Source: Bacteroidales bacterium
GTDB taxonomy: Bacteria > Bacteroidota > Bacteroidia > Bacteroidales > Marinilabiliaceae
DNA: 38,363 nt
NCBI GenBank assembly: GCA_012838865.1
Contig: DUOK01000028.1
Location: forward strand, 1 to 38,363
Reading direction: 5' to 3'
In this document: positions 33,556 through 38,363 of the stretch, one piece after another
Numbering within the stretch: position 1 is the stretch's first letter
How the letters are laid out: every line of letters starts with the position of its first letter
Notes under the pieces: model-generated
The model's database searches: none
The model's input: only the letters and a program-made list of their open reading frames with translations
What the model was told of the DNA's origin: nothing
Program-made: the position numbers and the translations under genes

Positions 33556-34506
33556 ATGGAAGCCAATAAAGCATTGATTCCCCCAGTCCCCACAGACCTG
33601 CTCGAAGCAGAACTGACCAAGGAGATTTTTGTGCGCAAGACCAACAAGGGGGACAACCGAATCTATGATTTCTCGGCCCATGAAGCACCCAACCTCCTCA
33701 GGGAGGTGGGACGCCTGCGCGAACTCAGTTTCAGATCTGCTGGCGGAGGGACGGGAAAAGAACTGGACCTGGACGACTACGATACCAGCGAGGTGCCGTA
33801 TCGCCAGTTGATCGTTTGGGATCCTTCAGAAAAGGAAATCCTGGGAGGTTACCGTTACATCATGGGCAATAAGGTAAAAAAGAATGCCAAAGGGGAAATA
33901 GAAATTGCCACCGCAAAAATGTTTCATTTTTCGGAAACGTTCATTAACGATTACCTGCCCTACACTATTGAGCTGGGACGCTCTTTTGTGCAACCCAACT
34001 ACCAAAGCAGTAAAATGGGCGCCAAAAGCCTCTTTGCCCTCGATAATTTATGGGACGGACTGGGCTCCCTGATGGTAAACCATCCCTTCATGAAGTATTT
34101 CTTCGGGAAAGTGACCATGTACACCCAGTCGAACCAGGAAGCGCGGGATTTAATCCGCTCCTTCATGGGCTTGTATTTCAGAGATAAAAACAAGCTGGTT
34201 TATCCCAAAAACCCGGTAGAATCGACCATTCCGGACGAGGTGGTAAAAGCACTTTTCAGCGGCCAGTCGTACACCGACGACTACAAAATATTGAGTAAGA
34301 AAGTGCGGGAGCTGGGCGAAAACATTCCGCCCCTGATCAATGCCTATATGAACCTTTCTCCCTCCATGAAATCCTTCGGCACGGCAGTCAACGATGGCTT
34401 TGGAGATGTTGAAGAAACAGGCATCATCATCACCATTAAGGAATTGTACGAGGCCAAAATCAACCGTCACGTAAACTCCTACAACCCCAACGACCCGCAC
34501 GATTAA
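33556..34506 (+). CDS. glsB: N-acyltransferase, GlsB/OlsB type (putative hemolysin family)
   Basis: This 316-residue GNAT-fold protein of the COG3176 putative hemolysin group is predicted to transfer a 3-hydroxy fatty acyl group from acyl-ACP to the amino group of glycine or a similar amino acid, making the lyso-aminolipid. Characteristic blocks are VGRLRELSFRSAGGGTGKELDLDDYD, described in parts, YRQLIVWDPSEKEILGGYRYIMG and the ELGRSFVQPNYQSSK segment, where the GNAT core ends. FALDNLWDGLGSLMVNHP follows. It lies 33 bases downstream of the O-acyltransferase and 8 before the oxidoreductase gene, so the three likely share a transcript. In some Flavobacteriia the two acyltransferases are fused; here they are separate. 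Confidence 0.78.
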   Translation: MEANKALIPPVPTDLLEAELTKEIFVRKTNKGDNRIYDFSAHEAPNLLREVGRLRELSFRSAGGGTGKELDLDDYDTSEVPYRQLIVWDPSEKEILGGYRYIMGNKVKKNAKGEIEIATAKMFHFSETFINDYLPYTIELGRSFVQPNYQSSKMGAKSLFALDNLWDGLGSLMVNHPFMKYFFGKVTMYTQSNQEARDLIRSFMGLYFRDKNKLVYPKNPVESTIPDEVVKALFSGQSYTDDYKILSKKVRELGENIPPLINAYMNLSPSMKSFGTAVNDGFGDVEETGIIITIKELYEAKINRHVNSYNPNDPHD

Positions 34507-34514
34507 ACAATGGT

Positions 34515-35999
34515 ATGAAGCATTACGACCTGGTTATAATAGGCAGTGGACCCGCCGGCTTTTCAGCCGCAGTTCGGGGAGTGGACTTTGGCATGAATGT
34601 TTGTCTCATAGAAGGGGGGCACTTAGGTGGGGCCGGCATTATGCATGGTGCCCTGACCTCCAAAACCATGTACGAACTTTCCCTGGACTATTCCATTGCT
34701 GCACGGGTCGACCGCGGCTACCGGGCCGGGGCCTTGACGGTAGACTACCACCAGGTACGTAACACCGTAATTCAGGCAGCCAAGGAAAAGCAATACCAGA
34801 TGCGGAGTCAGATCGAAACCTTTGCCCGCACCAAGCCTCAGAAGGGGGGCATCACCCTGATGCAGGGCTGGGCCTCCTTTATCAACGACCGAAGCATGCG
34901 GGTAGCCACTCAGGATGGTGAAGAAGTAGTTACCGGCACCAACTTTTTGATTGCTACAGGCTCCAAACCCCGTGAATACCCGGGATTGGAACCCGACGGG
35001 GTGCGCATCATCGACTCCAACGGCATTCTGTCTCTAAAAGACTTCCCCGAGCGCATTCTCATCATCGGCTCCGGCATCATCGGCTGTGAATTCGCCACCA
35101 TCTTTTCCAATTTCAAGCAGACGGAAGTGCACCTGCTCGACCGTGCCAACCGGGTGCTCCCTTACGAAGACGACGACGTCAGCGATTACGTGGCCGAAAA
35201 CCTCACCGGCAACGGGGTGACCATTCACCATACCGCCCAATTACGCACCATTCGAAAACTTCCGGACTACCTGGAAGTGATTCTCGATTATGCCGACGGA
35301 CACAGCAAGGTGTTGGAAGTGGATGTAGCGCTGATTTCCATTGGCAGGGTATCGACCATCGAAGCCTTAAAACCAGAAAATGCGGGTCTGATACCCACAG
35401 AGCGAGGCACCCTCACCATCAACGACAACTGCCAGGTACTTAAAAACGGTAAGCCCTCCCACATTTATGCTGCCGGTGATGTGAGCGGGCACTCCCAGCT
35501 CTACAGTGTAGCCGAATTGCAGGGACGCAAGGCGGTGGAGAAAATGGTGGGGAAGGCTGGTTATCCGCTGGACTATTCCCACATGAGCACCCTCATGTTT
35601 TTCAAACCCGAGGTGGCCGCTGTTGGCGCCAACGAAAAAATGCTGCAAAAAAAAGGCATCGCCTACAAAGCAGCTTATTACTCCAACAAGCTCATCAACC
35701 GGGCCATTGCCATGCGCAGCACGGTCGGCTTCATCAAGATATTGGTAAGCAACGACGACAATCAGCGGATTTTGGGCATGCGTGCCTCCGGCCCCCAGGC
35801 CTCGGCCTACATCGTATCGGTGGCCCACCTCATCAATCAGGGCGACAGTCTCCGCGAGGTGCTGAAAATATTCTACCCCCATCCCAGTGTGGCCGAAGGC
35901 ATCCAGGAGTGCCTCCGAACCATTGGTGAACGCTCCATTTACAAACCCCAGGCCTTCCCCGACGACATTTACATCAGAGCGTGGAAGCCCGAAGAATAA
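34515..35999 (+). CDS. Pyridine nucleotide-disulfide oxidoreductase-like enzyme without redox cysteines
   Basis: This 494-residue flavoprotein has the lipoamide dehydrogenase/SthA fold. The FAD-binding start is DLVIIGSGPAGFSAAVRG (GSGPAG at 10-15). The NAD(P)-binding Rossmann segment is ILIIGSGIIGCEFATIF, a second FAD motif is HIYAAGDVSG, and the dimerisation domain ends with YPHPSVAEG (His456 and Glu in the usual base positions). The motif normally reading GGTCLNVGCIPSK is GGAGIMHGALTSK (38-50), so the two cysteines are Gly41 and Ala46 and the enzyme cannot do dithiol/disulfide chemistry there. Soluble transhydrogenase SthA also lacks a full pair. It could be an NAD(P)H oxidoreductase or transhydrogenase; the function is open. 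It follows glsB by 8 bases. Confidence 0.72.
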   Translation: MKHYDLVIIGSGPAGFSAAVRGVDFGMNVCLIEGGHLGGAGIMHGALTSKTMYELSLDYSIAARVDRGYRAGALTVDYHQVRNTVIQAAKEKQYQMRSQIETFARTKPQKGGITLMQGWASFINDRSMRVATQDGEEVVTGTNFLIATGSKPREYPGLEPDGVRIIDSNGILSLKDFPERILIIGSGIIGCEFATIFSNFKQTEVHLLDRANRVLPYEDDDVSDYVAENLTGNGVTIHHTAQLRTIRKLPDYLEVILDYADGHSKVLEVDVALISIGRVSTIEALKPENAGLIPTERGTLTINDNCQVLKNGKPSHIYAAGDVSGHSQLYSVAELQGRKAVEKMVGKAGYPLDYSHMSTLMFFKPEVAAVGANEKMLQKKGIAYKAAYYSNKLINRAIAMRSTVGFIKILVSNDDNQRILGMRASGPQASAYIVSVAHLINQGDSLREVLKIFYPHPSVAEGIQECLRTIGERSIYKPQAFPDDIYIRAWKPEE

Positions 36000-36013
36000 A
36001 AAACCCAGGCTCC

Positions 36014-37156
36014 ATGAAACGTTCGGCAAAATTTATCCTGGGCATACTGGTTGCCCTGTTTGTCTTATGGCTGGTCCTGCCTGCCTATCTGCGTCAGGCA
36101 CTGATTCACCAACAACCGGGCATCTACGATTACCAGATATTTAACAACCGAACAGTAGGCACCGGGCTGTCCCAGCCCTGGGAACTGTCCGCAGCCTACA
36201 ATCAAATGCAACCTTCACCGGCACTGCGCGACTCCTTACTAAGCATGGAGACCACTGCCTTTCTGGTGATCCAAAACGATTCCATTCTTTATGAGTATTA
36301 TCCGGAGGGTTTGGACCCCGAAGCCCCCGGCAACTCCTTCTCCATGGCCAAAAGCATTGTGAGCCTGCTGATTGGATGCGCCCTTGCCGATGGCAATATA
36401 GAAAGCACCCAACAGGGGGTGGAGGAACTTTTGCCCGACCTGCCCAAACTGCATGGGAAGGGTCTGCGTTTGGACCACTTGCTGACCATGAGCTCCGGCT
36501 CCAGTTGGGACGAATCCTACAGTTCGCCCTTCTCCATTACTACGGAGGCCTACTACGGAAATGATTTACAAAAGCTGCTGCAGCGCCTTCAAATCGAAGA
36601 AAAACCGGGTAATACCTTCAGTTACCGCAGTGGTGATACCCAGCTTTTGGCACAAATTCTGCTCAATGCCACCGGTCGGTCCCTGGCCGATTATGCCGCA
36701 GAAAAGCTTTGGCGCCCCCTGGGTGCCGAACAAGCAGCCCTCTGGTCACTCGACCAGGAAAACGGAATGGAGAAAGCCTACTGCTGCTTCAACAGCAACG
36801 CACGCGACTTTGCACGCCTGGGGCAATTACTGCTGAACAAAGGACACTGGAAGGGACAACAACTGCTTCCGGAAGCCTACATCAACGCAGCCCTGAGTCC
36901 GGCCACACACCTTAAAGATGAAGATGGCGACACAGTCAATTACTACGGCTACCAAATCTGGCTGCTGCAACACCAGGGTGAAAGCATTCCCTATCTGCGC
37001 GGCATTCTGGGCCAGTACATATTTGTGCTGCCCGAAACGAATGCCGTGGTAGTACGATTGGGGCATCGCCGCAGCGAAATATACTGCGGGGCGCACACTC
37101 AGGATGCTTACACCTGGCTAAACATAGCGCGACAAGTGCTGAAAAATCAACAATAA
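36014..37156 (+). CDS. Membrane-anchored serine hydrolase, class C beta-lactamase fold
   Basis: This 380-residue protein has an N-terminal signal anchor (FILGILVALFVLWLVLPAYL, about 7-26), so its hydrolase domain is periplasmic. The beta-lactamase/DD-peptidase fold is indicated by NSFSMAKSIVSLLIG with the nucleophile Ser110 and Lys113 (SxxK), the YRS triad member at 204-206 in GNTFSYRSGDTQLLAQ, and HLLTMSSGSSWDE, typical of 6-aminohexanoate-dimer hydrolase/EstB-like proteins. A later RLGHRRSE fits the third motif. The frame extends to 35981, overlapping the previous stop; the ATG at 36014 begins a normal signal anchor and is preferred. The substrate is unknown: peptidoglycan peptides or small esters are both possible. 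Resistance to beta-lactams should not be assumed. Its last 10 bases overlap the convergent gene. Confidence 0.8.
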   Translation: MKRSAKFILGILVALFVLWLVLPAYLRQALIHQQPGIYDYQIFNNRTVGTGLSQPWELSAAYNQMQPSPALRDSLLSMETTAFLVIQNDSILYEYYPEGLDPEAPGNSFSMAKSIVSLLIGCALADGNIESTQQGVEELLPDLPKLHGKGLRLDHLLTMSSGSSWDESYSSPFSITTEAYYGNDLQKLLQRLQIEEKPGNTFSYRSGDTQLLAQILLNATGRSLADYAAEKLWRPLGAEQAALWSLDQENGMEKAYCCFNSNARDFARLGQLLLNKGHWKGQQLLPEAYINAALSPATHLKDEDGDTVNYYGYQIWLLQHQGESIPYLRGILGQYIFVLPETNAVVVRLGHRRSEIYCGAHTQDAYTWLNIARQVLKNQQ

Positions 37157-38363
37157 GCGCGGGTATTGCGACCCTCCATGTAGTTGATAAAAGCATTATT
37201 AACCACCTTCACGCCTCCCGGAGTCGGATAATCGCCCGTAAAATACCAGTCGCCATTATCGTTGGGGCAGGCCCGATGGAGATTGTCCACCGTTTGATAC
37301 AAAATCTCCACCTCCGCATCAATGTCCGGTGGGGTCAGCATTTCTGCAATTTTGGCCGAGACTTCCTCATCACTGAAAGGTCGGTAAATGTCTTTCACGT
37401 AATTCACCATTTCCTCCTTCGGAAGATTGCGCTGCGAGAGACATTTTTGATACACTTCCTCAATGACTCCGGCCCTTCCGGTATCCTTCAGCAATTCAAT
37501 GGCCGCAGTAAAAGCACAAAAATCGCCCATTCGGGCCATATCAATACCATAGCAATCGGGGTATCTGATCTGAGGAGCCGACGAAACAACAATGATCTTC
37601 CTGGGGTGCAGCCGATCCAGTATTTTAAGAATGCTCTTTTTCAGGGTGGTGCCCCGCACAATGGAATCATCAATAATAACCAAGGTATCCACCTTATTCT
37701 TAACAATGCCGTAGGTCACGTCGTAAACGTGGGCCACCATATCGTCACGCGACGAATCTGCAGTAATAAAAGTGCGCATCTTCACATCCTTGATGGCAAT
37801 CTTCTCGACCCGGGGCTCCAGCGACAGCACTTCCTTGATGGCTTCTGTCTTCGGCTCAGACCCCAGAAGGCGTAGCTGCTCCATGCGCCAGTCCACCAAA
37901 TACTCACGCACCCCTTCCATCATACCATAAAAGGCCGTCTCAGCAGTATTGGGAATATAAGAAAAAACAGTATCGCGCAGATTGTAGCCAACCCGCTCAA
38001 GTACCCGGGGCGCCAACAAGCGCCCCAACTCCTTACGCTCCAAATAGATCGTTTTATCGCTCCCTCTCGAAAAATAGATACGTTCGAAAGAACAGGAACG
38101 TCGTTCATGGGGCACATTCACTACCTCTTCGCTGACACGCCCGTCTTTCTTTATAATGAGTGCATTACCGGGCTTCAGCTCCTGCACCTCACAGGCGCGA
38201 ACATTGAGTGCGGTCTGAATAACCGGTCGCTCCGAGGCCACCACCACGATTTCGTCGTCCATATAGTAGGAAGCGGGGCGGATCCCGTTGGGATCACGCA
38301 TAACAAAGGCATCGCCATGCCCAAAAAGTCCCCCAATCACATAGCCCCCATCCCAGCGGCGAC
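37147..38363 (-). CDS. Amidophosphoribosyltransferase-family protein (5' end outside window)
   Basis: This gene enters from the right edge; 405 C-terminal codons are visible, beginning RRWDGGYVIGGLFGHGDAFV, the end of the glutaminase domain. RDPNGIRPASYY follows. The phosphoribosyltransferase part has the PRPP loop VIIDDSIVRGTTLKKSI and APQIRYPDCYGIDM. Compared with E. coli PurF there is an extra stretch before the PRPP loop (RMEQLRLLGSEPKTEAIKEV and the RTFITADSSRDDMVAHVYDV region) and a Bacteroidota-type C terminus GDWYFTGDYPTPGGVKVVNNAF. PurF makes 5-phosphoribosylamine from PRPP and glutamine, the first purine step. This divergent form may be the second paralogue found in many Bacteroidota, so I leave the symbol empty. 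The catalytic N-terminal cysteine cannot be seen. Confidence 0.85.
   Translation of the reverse strand, partial: RRWDGGYVIGGLFGHGDAFVMRDPNGIRPASYYMDDEIVVVASERPVIQTALNVRACEVQELKPGNALIIKKDGRVSEEVVNVPHERRSCSFERIYFSRGSDKTIYLERKELGRLLAPRVLERVGYNLRDTVFSYIPNTAETAFYGMMEGVREYLVDWRMEQLRLLGSEPKTEAIKEVLSLEPRVEKIAIKDVKMRTFITADSSRDDMVAHVYDVTYGIVKNKVDTLVIIDDSIVRGTTLKKSILKILDRLHPRKIIVVSSAPQIRYPDCYGIDMARMGDFCAFTAAIELLKDTGRAGVIEEVYQKCLSQRNLPKEEMVNYVKDIYRPFSDEEVSAKIAEMLTPPDIDAEVEILYQTVDNLHRACPNDNGDWYFTGDYPTPGGVKVVNNAFINYMEGRNTRAYC

Noticed and set aside
36014-37156. Possible antibiotic-resistance beta-lactamase
   Set aside because: SxxK and the Y-x-S motif show only the shared fold. The HLLTMSSG style fits esterase/6-aminohexanoate-dimer hydrolase-like proteins, and there is a signal anchor but no beta-lactamase-specific signature.

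Overview
The window is a chromosomal segment of a member of the Bacteroidota. The order Bacteroidales/Marinilabiliales is my guess from protein style and roughly 50% GC, not a demonstrated placement. Supporting signs are the Bacteroidota gene order of the division and cell wall (dcw) cluster, promoter elements of the TAnnTTTG type, an FtsZ ending in HDNVD, an MraY with a large periplasmic insertion, and a neighbouring glycine-lipid acyltransferase pair of the GlsA/GlsB type. I see no rRNA, tRNA, CRISPR array, insertion sequence or phage gene. Coding density is very high, and no gene-free stretch exceeds about 230 bases.

Layout. (1) 1-2852, plus strand: a polyprenol-phosphate mannosyltransferase, dihydroorotase and a small lipoprotein that faintly resembles GldN of the type IX secretion/gliding machinery. 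(2) 2849-8643: aspartate kinase (minus), the transcription-repair coupling factor Mfd (plus) and a receiver-PAS response regulator without an output domain (minus). (3) 8753-16343, plus strand: an envelope-biogenesis run of type III pantothenate kinase, an outer-membrane beta-barrel protein, a secreted TPR protein, LptC, a CNNM/CorC-type membrane protein and a SurA/PpiD-type prolyl isomerase, closed by a clear terminator. (4) 16433-32472, minus strand: the dcw cluster, read as mraZ-rsmH-ftsL-ftsI-murE-mraY-murD-ftsW-murG-murC-ftsQ-ftsA-ftsZ, followed by a YqeY-like gene. murF, murB and ddl are absent. The promoter region of mraZ carries a good MraZ operator of TGGG repeats. (5) 32656-37156, plus strand, divergent from mraZ: glsA- and glsB-like acyltransferases, a flavin disulfide reductase-like enzyme lacking both redox cysteines, and a membrane-anchored class C beta-lactamase-fold hydrolase. 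(6) 37147-38363, minus strand: the C-terminal part of an amidophosphoribosyltransferase-family protein that runs off the window.

How the genes work together. The dcw cluster supplies the lipid II steps from UDP-MurNAc-L-Ala through the MurC, MurD and MurE ligases (MurE has a meso-diaminopimelate signature), MraY and MurG. It also supplies the septal polymerase and transpeptidase pair FtsW/FtsI and the ring proteins FtsZ, FtsA, FtsQ and FtsL. The flanking blocks add envelope functions: LPS transport, periplasmic folding and aminolipid synthesis. Most of the window is conserved core genome. I found no convincing new multi-gene system. The points most worth checking are the cysteine-less oxidoreductase beside the gls pair, the GldN-like lipoprotein, the barrel-TPR-LptC module and the tail-to-tail gene overlaps.
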